From: Deltaproteobacteria bacterium
GTDB taxonomy: Bacteria; Myxococcota_A; Polyangia; JAAYKL01
Assembly: GCA_016935665.1 (NCBI GenBank)
Contig: JAFGQN010000163.1
Coordinates: 1 to 38,112 of the forward strand
Reading direction: 5' to 3'
Length of the DNA stretch: 38,112 bases
The translations under genes and the position numbers were made by a program. The notes under the pieces were generated by a model that saw nothing but the letters and a program-made list of their open reading frames with translations, was not told the origin of the DNA and did not search any database. Numbering within the stretch: the stretch's first letter is position 1; each line of letters starts with the position of its first letter. This document shows, piece after piece, positions 25,128 through 32,841 of this stretch.

Positions 25128-25643
25128 GACCTCACCGGGCCATGTGCCCTCACCGAAACAATGTTAAGTTGATGGAATCACAGAGCCCCTAAAGCCCTGT
25201 GTTTCGACAGGACGTTGAGCACTGATACGATCAACGAATGTGCGTAAAGGCCGAATCTGATTCGACCCTCTGCTGCGATTTAGTCGCCCCCCCCAATTAT
25301 TCGGGATATATGTACAGTTTGCAATCCAATCAGATTATCCGGAATTTATCGATGTCAATCATGAACAGAAAGGCATTGGGCTTCATCTGAACTGCAATTG
25401 CATATCACTGAATCCCAATTATAATTTACTTCAAAGAGCCCTTCAGTGGAAATGGCAACCAGGTTCCTGATTTTTTAGAAAAGAAGAGGCAGTCTATCTG
25501 TCGCTCTAGCTGACATCCGCCAGGCGTAAAGCCGGTCCTACATTGGTGGATAAAATATGACCGACGGCGTGTAAATGATGACTGCAACTGAAAAACCAAA
25601 ATATCACAATTCATCGATTTCAAAAGGAAAATCGACTTTCACC
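25128..25643. other. Intergenic stretch, no gene recognised
   Basis: Both strands have only short frames. An octamer CCTCACCG occurs twice within 30 bases just after the hydrolase stop. CACAG and CTGTG flank a 13-base loop near 25181-25203, followed by TTT, and could be a weak terminator. A run of eight C residues lies at 25287-25294. I find no convincing promoter for the solute-binding protein gene. Confidence 0.3.
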
Positions 25644-26804
25644 ATGATTCATAAAAAAGGACAGCACAAATCTCAATGTTTAATTCTGGCTACGGCAATC
25701 CTCTGCCTGATCAGTGGCTGCGACGGCAAACCCAAAAACAAAAAAAAGAAGGACATCACTGTTGAGCAAACCACTGTTACACTGAGAATTCATGCATGGG
25801 AAGGGTATGTGGAAGAATATGAAAAAACATTTGTTGAAAAAATGAAAAAAGAGCACCGCGTGAATGTTAAAATCGAGCTCACCCATGCATCTGGTCTCGA
25901 TTCTTTTCTTTCATACGCCAAAAATCAGAATGTCCACCTGATTAGTCCCGCAGCCGACCTGCTGGCGCCGTTGAAAAAGGCAGGTGTGCTGCAGCCGGTA
26001 GACTTTGATAAAATACAAAACAGTGCGCAACTCAATCCCATTATTCTCCAAAAAAATTTATATAAAATCGAAGGTGTGCCGTATGCCCTTCCCTTCAACT
26101 TCGGCCCCTATGCCATTGCATGGAACAAAAACAAAATGCAGCAACCAACATCCTACGCTGAACTGTGGAATCCCAAATATCGAAAGCGGGTCACCATCAG
26201 TGGTTTTTACGATACCATTAATATTTACATGACCGCTTTAATGCTGGGGTATCCGAAAGAAGACCTTTTCAATCTTTCTGATGCACAGTTAAACGCTGTG
26301 GAAAAAAAATTGAGCGAGCTCTGCAGACTGCAGATTGTTGATTATTGGCGAGAAAACCTGAACCCCAAAAAACGCGACCTTTTTGATATTGGAATGGACT
26401 GGGGTATTGGCGTAAAGCAAATCAATGAACAATATAAAGGTAACTGGGAATTTACAATCCCCAGGGAGGGTGCGACCGGCTGGATTGACACCTGGGCGTT
26501 GACCGTCAATGTAACCGACAGCCTGACCAAAATGGTCGCCTACGAATTCATGAATTTTATGATAAGTTCCAGGATTCAGGCGCGGGTAGCTCAAAACACC
26601 TCTTACGCCCCCGTTAACCCGTTTGCAGGACGGTATCTTAGTGCTGACGAAAAGAAAAAGTATTATCTGACCGACCCCCAATTCATCGAAAAAATAGTGT
26701 TGTGGCAACCGTTAGACAAAGAAGTGTTGAAAAAATATCAGGCCACCTGGCAACGTGTCAGGAACAATTCCACTATTTCTGCAACAGCATCTTCGGGGTC
26801 CTGA
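25644..26804 (+). CDS. Extracellular solute-binding lipoprotein (PotD-like)
   Basis: I prefer ATG 25644 because it gives a normal lipoprotein signal ending at Cys26 (CLISGC). The longer frame from 25575 adds 23 residues, and neither start has a good ribosome site. The 386-residue protein has the type of fold seen in spermidine/putrescine and iron binders: TLRIHAWEGYVEEYEKTFVE, then PYALPFNFGPYAIAWNKNKM, then REGATGWIDTWALTVN near the ligand cleft. No permease or ATPase gene is nearby. Its stop and the start of a histidine kinase share one base (TGATG). It may therefore be a sensory binding protein that presents its ligand, perhaps a polyamine or amine, to the kinase. The fold is firm; the sensory role is inference. 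Confidence 0.82.
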   Translation: MIHKKGQHKSQCLILATAILCLISGCDGKPKNKKKKDITVEQTTVTLRIHAWEGYVEEYEKTFVEKMKKEHRVNVKIELTHASGLDSFLSYAKNQNVHLISPAADLLAPLKKAGVLQPVDFDKIQNSAQLNPIILQKNLYKIEGVPYALPFNFGPYAIAWNKNKMQQPTSYAELWNPKYRKRVTISGFYDTINIYMTALMLGYPKEDLFNLSDAQLNAVEKKLSELCRLQIVDYWRENLNPKKRDLFDIGMDWGIGVKQINEQYKGNWEFTIPREGATGWIDTWALTVNVTDSLTKMVAYEFMNFMISSRIQARVAQNTSYAPVNPFAGRYLSADEKKKYYLTDPQFIEKIVLWQPLDKEVLKKYQATWQRVRNNSTISATASSGS

Positions 26805-29059
26805 TGGCTCTGCGAAAGACCACACTGCGCGCGAAACTGCTCATGTACACACTGGGATGGGTAGCACTTGTATCACTTGTTTTGACCGCTGTGTATGTAT
26901 GGGTGACGTATGAAGCGCTTTTCGTCCACATAGAAAAAACAAACAACGAAGTGCTGATCAAACTTGAACATATCCTTGCAGTGCCATTGCTCAAACAGGA
27001 TTTTGTGATGATAGTGGACATCATTGATCAGGAGAAAAGAACAGGAGAGCTTGACTACATATGGGTGTTCAACAAAGAGGCGTCCATTATCGCATGTACC
27101 GACGAATATCAAATCATGCAGCCCATCGATGCGCGATTCGCAGAAAATGAATCGTTCAGATGCCGCGAAATGTCGAACGGCGGAAAAATATGCATTCTTC
27201 CAAACTATCATCTGGTAAAAAAGATTGCGCAAACAGTGCTCTTTGGGACAGGCATCGCACTTTTGGTGATACTGACCATGGTGGCGTTTTTTACGGTGCG
27301 ACTAACGGCTGAACTGACAAATGCGTTGCATAAAGTTGTGGATGCATCTGCTCGCATGGCAGAGGGGAATTTTGATTTGCAACTCCCTCACTCATCGATT
27401 CTCGAAGTGGATAATCTATCTGGAACATTAACAGATACTGCAAAGAAACTGTCGGATTTAACCCGACATCTAAAGCAGGAACGCGATTTAATAATTGAAA
27501 GCGAAGAAAAGTATCGAACTTTGCACGACAGCAGTTTTGATGCACTCATTACCTTAAATACGGCAGGTGAAATTCTATTCGCCAATCCCGCGGCGGACAG
27601 TATGTTTGACTGTATCGAAAACATGGCTCTGAAAAAGAGACCATTTCACTCTTTATTGTCGCATGCAGACGCGGAAGAATGGTCTGGAGATGACACAGCC
27701 AGAGTAAAACAATTTGCCGCGTTAAAAGAGAGCGCCGATACATCGGGGACCGCCACAGCAGAGCTGTTGTGCGAAAAGACTACAGGCGAAATATTTTGGG
27801 CGACCGTGCTGTTCAGCCGTATACGATTGAATGGCCAAAATCTGTTTCTGGCGACCATACGCAATATCGACGAGAAGAAAAAAGCACAAGTGGAGATGAA
27901 CCGGATATGGCAGTTACTCAAAAGCATTATTGACTCCATGCCATCCGTTTTGATCACAGTAGATTCAGACGGCAGAATAACAATGATGAATCATGAGGCG
28001 GAAAGAGAGGCCCGAATTTCGTCAAAGGACGCCGTTCAACTGGACATTCAGAAAGTATATCCCGTGCTGGCTCCGCACGTGACACTTATACAACATGCGA
28101 TTAAGGAAAAAAAAATACAACAGGACACGCGGGTGCAACTTTCTCTTGCCGGTCGCGTCGGTTATGCGGACATCACTGTGTACCCACTGGCCTCAGGCGA
28201 AAAAAAAGGCGCTGTGATACGGGTTGACGACATCACTGAACGCGTTCATCTGGAAACAATGATGCTTCAATCTGAAAAGATGCTTTCCCTTGGCGGGTTG
28301 GCGGCGGGGATGGCGCATGAAATCAACAACCCTCTGGCGGGCATTATTCAGAACGTTCAGGTGGTCTCCAGCCGGTTGAAATCCGACATGAAAAAGAACG
28401 AGGAGGTTGCCAGAGAATGCGGCACTGAAATAATTGCCATAGAAAAATATGTCGAAAATCGGGGATTGGGCGAACTTCTAAAAATTATCCACGAGACCGG
28501 ATTACGCGCATCTCAAATTGTGAGAAATATGCTGGGATTCGCCAGGAAGGATACAGACACCTCATCGCTGTGCGATATCGCTGAAGTGATTGAAGACACC
28601 CTGACAATTATTTGGAATGACTATGATTTGAAAAAAAAATACGACTTTCGGCACATTCGAATCGAAAAAAATTACACAAAAGGTTCGGTTCCCAGGCTCA
28701 TGTGCCAGACAGGTCAGATTCAGCAGGTTCTATTCAATCTGTTTAAAAACAGTGCTCAGGAAATGGCACGAAAGAAGGCACAGAGCAAAGACGCCGGCTG
28801 GATACCCTGCCTGTCGATTTCTCTGGAGAGCAACAGCACTGAGGCTATTCTAAAGGTGGAGGATAATGGTCCTGGAATGAGTGAAGCGATTCGCAAAAGA
28901 GTTTTCGAACCGTTTTTTTCAACCAAGAGCGTTGGGGAAGGGACAGGACTGGGGCTGTCGCTCTGTTATTTTATCATTACAAACAATCACAAAGGCAAAA
29001 TGACAGTGGATTCAAAAGAAGGCGAATGGACCCGGTTCATCGTTCGACTTCCAATATGA
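26804..29059 (+). CDS. Membrane sensor histidine kinase with HAMP and PAS domains
   Basis: ATG 26804 overlaps the solute-binding protein stop by one base, giving 751 residues. The order is: membrane helix (about 15-35), a periplasmic region of about 100 residues, a second membrane helix (about 145-165), HAMP (about 166-220), two PAS-like domains (about 230-365 and 375-485), HisKA with phospho-acceptor His505 in GMAHEINNPLAGI, and HATPase_c with N-box FNLFKNSAQE, G1 VEDNGPGM and G2 GEGTGLGLSL. It ends at the ATPase domain, with no receiver. Translational coupling to the binding protein suggests joint sensing. The response regulator at 29909 is the nearest partner candidate. Confidence 0.92.
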   Translation: MALRKTTLRAKLLMYTLGWVALVSLVLTAVYVWVTYEALFVHIEKTNNEVLIKLEHILAVPLLKQDFVMIVDIIDQEKRTGELDYIWVFNKEASIIACTDEYQIMQPIDARFAENESFRCREMSNGGKICILPNYHLVKKIAQTVLFGTGIALLVILTMVAFFTVRLTAELTNALHKVVDASARMAEGNFDLQLPHSSILEVDNLSGTLTDTAKKLSDLTRHLKQERDLIIESEEKYRTLHDSSFDALITLNTAGEILFANPAADSMFDCIENMALKKRPFHSLLSHADAEEWSGDDTARVKQFAALKESADTSGTATAELLCEKTTGEIFWATVLFSRIRLNGQNLFLATIRNIDEKKKAQVEMNRIWQLLKSIIDSMPSVLITVDSDGRITMMNHEAEREARISSKDAVQLDIQKVYPVLAPHVTLIQHAIKEKKIQQDTRVQLSLAGRVGYADITVYPLASGEKKGAVIRVDDITERVHLETMMLQSEKMLSLGGLAAGMAHEINNPLAGIIQNVQVVSSRLKSDMKKNEEVARECGTEIIAIEKYVENRGLGELLKIIHETGLRASQIVRNMLGFARKDTDTSSLCDIAEVIEDTLTIIWNDYDLKKKYDFRHIRIEKNYTKGSVPRLMCQTGQIQQVLFNLFKNSAQEMARKKAQSKDAGWIPCLSISLESNSTEAILKVEDNGPGMSEAIRKRVFEPFFSTKSVGEGTGLGLSLCYFIITNNHKGKMTVDSKEGEWTRFIVRLPI

Positions 29060-29226
29060 TGGGGGCCCCAGGTGAATCCAACCGGTGTGCAAGGTGGCCT
29101 CAGCAGCATGTTCACCATGGATTGGGAGGATATAACCCCAAACCGAAACGCCCTCACATTTAATGTGGCGTCTACCGCCGCCGCCTGGACATTCACACCC
29201 ATTTTTTTACTCGACTTCCGAAAGTA
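29060..29226 (+). pseudogene. Relic 3' end of an unidentified gene
   Basis: In the frame following the kinase stop there are 55 codons ending FLLDFRK and TAA. The text (for example GGLSSMFTMDWEDITPNRNA) reads as the tail of a real protein but has no start codon context. The same tail, PFLLDFRK-stop, occurs at 32796-32822 just before the intact EEP gene. This suggests the segment was copied together with the 5' end of that gene. It might instead be kinase readthrough, which is less likely. Confidence 0.4.
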
Positions 29227-29400
29227 ATGCGCTAAAGAACTACAAATGACAAAAGAAATTCGACTTCGCTTTATCCCGATATTCCCATTGTAACTGTTTT
29301 GGCAACCATGGTTTTTTATTGCCTGCGGCAGCGCTGCGCCACGTGAGTCCGGTCCAGCAACCTGCCCTCGACCCCCTCACGGCCTGCTCTTCGGCCATAA
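29199..29400 (+). pseudogene. Truncated duplicate of the EEP-phosphatase lipoprotein gene
   Basis: From about 29211 to 29362 the DNA matches 32807-32958, the 5' flank and first codons of the gene at 32842, with only about four differences. One change creates TAA at codon 16, after MTKEIRLRFIPIFPL. After 29362 the match jumps to 33383-33421, so 424 bases of the parent are missing. The junction retains one copy of ACC, present at both parental breakpoints. The copy is doubly dead: a stop codon and a frame-shifting deletion. Confidence 0.88.
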
Positions 29401-29908
29401 TTGCCTCACCTGTCTTTCGCTCAATTTCGATTTTCACTAGTGACCTCTTTGGTATACCAAATAAACGCCGTTGCGTTAATTGAAGCATCGCTATTCAAAA
29501 TGTTCTTCCGAACTACGACCGCGGTTTTGGTCCTTAATCTGTCCATGCTGGCTTGTTAAAGGATTTCCACTCTCATCAACCTTGGGATTACCGTCGAGCC
29601 AATGAGGATTTGGGTGTTGTTTATCAGATGAGTGTTGCGTTTGGCCAACTGTCCCGCACGGACTGTCGCCCGCGCCTTGCAGCGGAAGAATGAAGCAATA
29701 ACTTTACGTTCCTTACAGCGTCCCCTATTTCCCTATTTCCTATTTCGCCTGACTGTCTCGGCTATCCTTTTGAAAGGTGAGAGTTTCGAAAAAAATTTCG
29801 CCGAGTCCAGAACAACTTGCGTATTGTTAAGCATAAACAAAACGTTGGCATCTCGCTGCAATGCGATACACGCTGGTACTGTTGGTACCAAAAATACGGA
29901 GTTGCAAA
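29401..29908. other. Decay zone between the EEP relic and the response regulator
   Basis: Apart from the minus-strand fragment at 29491-29680 no gene can be supported. From about 29690 the sequence becomes A/T-rich toward the response regulator. No insertion-sequence ends or target duplications were found by eye. Confidence 0.35.
29491..29680 (-). pseudogene. Minus-strand relic of an unknown hydrophilic protein
   Basis: A minus-strand frame ends at TAG 29493-29491 and reads HPNPHWLDGNPKVDESGNPL followed by TSQHGQIKDQNRGRSSEEHF. It is rich in Asn, Gln, His and Gly and looks like genuine coding sequence, but no plausible start codon or ribosome site is visible. I do not recognise the family. 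It lies inside the decay zone next to the truncated EEP copy, so I call it a fragment. Confidence 0.35.
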
Positions 29909-30580
29909 ATGTTGGTGACAGGAGAAAAATCAGGAAAAGTCAATCGAATTCTTGTTGCAGATAATCAAAGCACCGTTCTGTGCAACGCAGTGTCAGGTCT
30001 TTCAGATTCCAAGTGTACGGTTTATACCGCTCAAACCTGTGATGAAGTCAAAAATTATGTATTGGGGCAAACGTTTGCGCATTTTTTTATTGATGTAGAA
30101 TTAGACGGCCGCAATCAATGTGGCATCGATTTGGTGCGGTGGCTAAAAAAACAGGACATTCAGACGCCAGTACACATGCTTAGTTGTAGTGACAGTACAG
30201 ATTTATTGCTGGCATGTCTTCTGGCTGGTGCAAATGACTATATCTGGAAGGGTGGCATGAAGCCAAATCCACTGTTGCAAATGAAGAGAGTAACAAAAGA
30301 ATTCTCACTATGGAAATGTCGTCTGCAACGAGGAATCATGTGTTACTGGGCATACAGTATTTTTCGTACCAGAGGGTTATGCAACACTCAAATAGACTTA
30401 TTGGCGCGTTATACTGAATTGGGATTTCCAGATATCTACGAGTTGTCGGATATCATGAAAGTCAGTGAGAACGCTCTCGTAAAAAGATTTACCAGAATCG
30501 AGCGAACGTTGCGATTGAAAAATCGTGCAGCGCTTATCCAACTGCTGACAATCGCTTCCGGCTATATGCAGACTGTATGA
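29909..30580 (+). CDS. LuxR-type response regulator, AT-rich
   Basis: I choose ATG 29909, with GGAG 8 bases upstream, giving 223 residues; an in-frame ATG 16 codons earlier lacks a ribosome site. The receiver begins NRILVADNQ (a single acidic residue where most have two). It has the phospho-acceptor Asp62 in HFFIDVEL, a Ser in HMLSCSDS and Lys114 in DYIWKGG. The C-terminal 70 residues (IDLLARYTELGFPDIYELSD, then KVSENALVKRFTRIERTLRL) fit a divergent LuxR/NarL helix-turn-helix. Base composition is clearly more A/T-rich than the neighbours, suggesting horizontal acquisition or relaxed selection. It is the likely partner of the kinase at 26804, although 850 bases of decayed sequence separate them. 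Confidence 0.8.
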   Translation: MLVTGEKSGKVNRILVADNQSTVLCNAVSGLSDSKCTVYTAQTCDEVKNYVLGQTFAHFFIDVELDGRNQCGIDLVRWLKKQDIQTPVHMLSCSDSTDLLLACLLAGANDYIWKGGMKPNPLLQMKRVTKEFSLWKCRLQRGIMCYWAYSIFRTRGLCNTQIDLLARYTELGFPDIYELSDIMKVSENALVKRFTRIERTLRLKNRAALIQLLTIASGYMQTV

Positions 30581-31209
30581 AAGAATCACATCAAAACGTC
30601 AGATTTGTCATGTGTCATAACTCAATTAAAATGTCATATGCCAGTGTCGTTTCAAACTACTACAAATAAAATTGAGTTTTATGCGCATGACAAAAAGTAT
30701 GTCGTTGACACAACTGAGCATATCATCGGCGTCTATATTAAATGCTTTCGAAAAACAGCTGATGATAAAAAATTTGCAAAATCCCAAAAGGGATGTTGAA
30801 TCTGTTTGCATTCCAAAAAAAACATTTTTTATTCATTACAAATTCATAATTTAAATCAAAGAGTTAGTATTGATCCAACACAAATATGCTGTTGATGTGA
30901 GATAGCGTGAAGACTATATTTTTATGCGGTTACCGAGAACGAGGTTTTTGCATGGTTACAGTGCTCTCTAATAGGAGAAAACGTTTATACGCCCTCGAAA
31001 AAAATCAGATTGGGCAGTGCCAAAATTTAGTTCCGAACAAACGTACATCGAATACGTAATTCCACTCATTAGAAAAAGAAAACTGATTTTTTGCGTTCTG
31101 TCCGCGGCAGAATGTCTGCGCATTGATGCGTGGATTAGACGGTGTTATGTGCATCGGTCTCCCAGAGGAGCCGATGGTAAAATTGGGATCAATCCCAGAG
31201 GAGGAGATT
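30581..31209. other. AT-rich intergenic stretch
   Basis: This 629-base region is A/T-rich and holds no convincing gene. A 64-codon frame at 30605-30799 lacks a ribosome site. ATCCC-aaaa-GGGAT (30781-30794) is a small hairpin without a T-run. The last 50 bases contain the leader elements of the secreted-protein gene. Confidence 0.4.
31161..31206 (+). promoter_or_regulatory. Duplicated ribosome site and hairpin before the secreted-protein gene
   Basis: The decamer CCCAGAGGAG occurs at 31161-31170 and again at 31194-31203. The second copy is the ribosome site of ATG 31210. The first sits 3 bases before an in-frame ATG (31174). Between them TGGGA (31184-31188) and TCCCA (31193-31197) form a hairpin around TCAA that ends at the second ribosome site. 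Two start sites or translational gating are possible. Confidence 0.4.
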
Positions 31210-31782
31210 ATGAGTATGAAAAAAAATATTGCAGGAAGTTCAAACACAGTGGGCCGGTTTATCCGAGCTACAATTCTGACGGCGATGGCATCTGTTTTCC
31301 TTACGATCGCCAGCGGAGGCGTCGCTCACGCCAACCTCTGGCAATTGTCGGACGGCTTCGACAGCAATCCATCCGACACGTGGTATTTTGAGACATATGG
31401 CGTTAGTGGAGCCGGGTTCGACATCAATGCCGGAACTGCGCGCAGTGCCCCAAACAATGCATATCTGTGGAGCCAAACCAATTTTTCCGCAGTGGGTCGA
31501 TATGTGACACTGCGCAACAACTCATACCGTGACCAATGCGCAGCAGGAATCCACATACAGGGAATGGCCGGCGCCAAAGTCAACGTTGAAATCATCGATC
31601 CGAAAAAATGGGTTTATGTGTCGTTGAAAACTGCCACTATCAATTCCAGTGGTTACACCAAGGTTCTCGTTCCGGCGTGGACAGGCGGCCCCAACACAGT
31701 ATATTTTCGTGTATCATTGCTGAATGGAAGCGGATTCAGCATGGTGCGTGTCGATGACCTTGTAGTGCAATGTACCTACTAA
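31210..31782 (+). CDS. Small secreted protein of a family seen in Myxococcota
   Basis: ATG 31210 follows GAGGAG; the product is 190 residues. A long signal peptide has basic residues (MSMKKN..R..R), a hydrophobic core and an AHA cleavage site after residue 41. The mature 149 residues are Ser/Asn/Tyr-rich with alternating beta-strand text: LWQLSDGFDSNPSDTWYFET, GFDINAGTARSAPNNAYLWS and VRVDDLVVQCTY at the end. Two or three Cys suggest a disulfide. The pattern resembles small exported beta-sandwich proteins I associate with Myxococcota, with an appearance like carbohydrate-binding modules, but no function is established. Export is well supported; the family link is from memory. Confidence 0.75.
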   Translation: MSMKKNIAGSSNTVGRFIRATILTAMASVFLTIASGGVAHANLWQLSDGFDSNPSDTWYFETYGVSGAGFDINAGTARSAPNNAYLWSQTNFSAVGRYVTLRNNSYRDQCAAGIHIQGMAGAKVNVEIIDPKKWVYVSLKTATINSSGYTKVLVPAWTGGPNTVYFRVSLLNGSGFSMVRVDDLVVQCTY

Positions 31783-32054
31783 ACCGAATATATCTATCTT
31801 CTCGGCGAAGTGCCGGATACGCAAGAGATATCGACAGGGACGCCATCGATAGTCAATACCGGCACGCAATCTCTAAAACTTCTGTTTAACCGAGTTTTCG
31901 AAGCAGCTATTTTTTTGTTTCCCGAACTGCGGCCTTAACCAATAGTAATAGGTGTTTACCGGAGTCGCGCGTGTATGAAGAGTTGAGCCGAAGACGGATT
32001 CCTGTCGAGCGAGCAGTCCATGAAACGTCCTGTTGAGCCACTAAGAAGTTCCCA
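31783..32054. other. Intergenic stretch, no gene supported
   Basis: A plus-strand frame of about 50 codons (31789-31938) includes LGEVPDTQEISTGTPSIVNT and might be a relic, but it has no start site and I cannot place it. Nothing else stands out. Confidence 0.25.
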
Positions 32055-32632
32055 CTAAAAAGTTCCTGGCCATTTCAAATCAACTAAAAACGTTAAAAAT
32101 CGATTGTCCAGCAATACCGGCTGCGCCATGGCAGGGGCGTTTACAACAAAAGACATGCGCAGATCCGCATATTCCCCATTCAGGGCATCGGAAACATTTT
32201 GCGGAATAATAAACGATACATCATTAAACTGCCCCGCAGTCAGCGTGCTCATTTGAATGGTTTCCAGTTGCTCATAATAAGTACCCCAGGAGGGCACCTT
32301 CACAATGTGGTCATGTCGTCATACTGGGGCATCTGGGGCATAAACACGTCCACCGACACTATACACCCAATGTGGACAATGTGACGCTTTCCACCTCAAC
32401 CCAACCCGCTGGGCATAACTTCGATGGATATGGCGCCATCGGTATGGATGATGCTGTTCGCCCGGGTGTTGCGCCAATCTTCAAATCGCTCAAAGCCAAA
32501 AATGTGCGCGCCTTCGTCGTACAGTTTGGCAGCGGCGCCGCAAGACAGTTTGCTGTCGCGCTTATCGCCGGAACAACCTTCGATAAGGGGGATACACAGT
32601 AAGGAAAGAAAAACAAAAGCAACTCGATGCAT
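32055..32632 (-). pseudogene. Frameshifted lipoprotein with a beta-sandwich domain
   Basis: ATG 32632 on the minus strand opens a lipoprotein signal (MHRVAFVFLSLLCIPLIEGC). It runs through FGFERFEDW and ISIEVMPSG to a stop at 32396. The protein continues in a second frame (WVEVESVTLS), returns to the first (VSVDVFMPQMPQYDD), then moves to a third (HIVKVPSWGTYYEQLETIQ to MAQPVLLDN). Joined, these give one coherent polypeptide of about 190 residues, so at least three indels have broken it. The joined domain resembles a beta-sandwich ending 'LLDN(L)RF' that I recall from exported myxobacterial proteins, possibly carbohydrate-binding. No good ribosome site precedes the ATG. Confidence 0.7.
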
Positions 32633-32841
32633 TTGGAACTTCGTGTCAACAAACGGCCTGAGAAGCTTGAACGTCACAAAATGCAACTTTGATTGGGTAT
32701 CAATCACACAACAGTAATTCTTATTAAATCCGGCAACGATACTACCGTCGACAGATAGACTGTCATTCAATCACTGACGTTGTTCGCGCGTCCATACCCT
32801 TTTTGCTCGACTTCCGAAAGTAATGCGCTAAAGAACTACAA

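Noticed and set aside
25128-25643. Insertion-sequence remnant suggested by short repeated octamers
   Set aside because: There are no terminal inverted repeats, target duplication or transposase text that I could support.
29240-29488. Minus-strand frame over the EEP relic
   Set aside because: Much of it is the antisense of the truncated EEP copy; a matching antisense frame also exists at the intact locus (32887-33369).
29632-29964. 110-codon plus-strand frame before the response regulator
   Set aside because: Residue content is random-looking with no ribosome site, and it overlaps the supported response regulator start.
30605-30799. 64-codon frame in the AT-rich gap
   Set aside because: It uses a TTG start without a ribosome site and shows no family-like text.
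31123-31209. Upstream extension of the secreted protein to 31123
   Set aside because: It would put 29 non-signal residues before a good signal peptide; the GAGGAG-ATG at 31210 fits better.
32372-32602. Plus-strand frame in the lipoprotein pseudogene
   Set aside because: The minus strand carries the coherent lipoprotein signal and domain text, so this one is its shadow.
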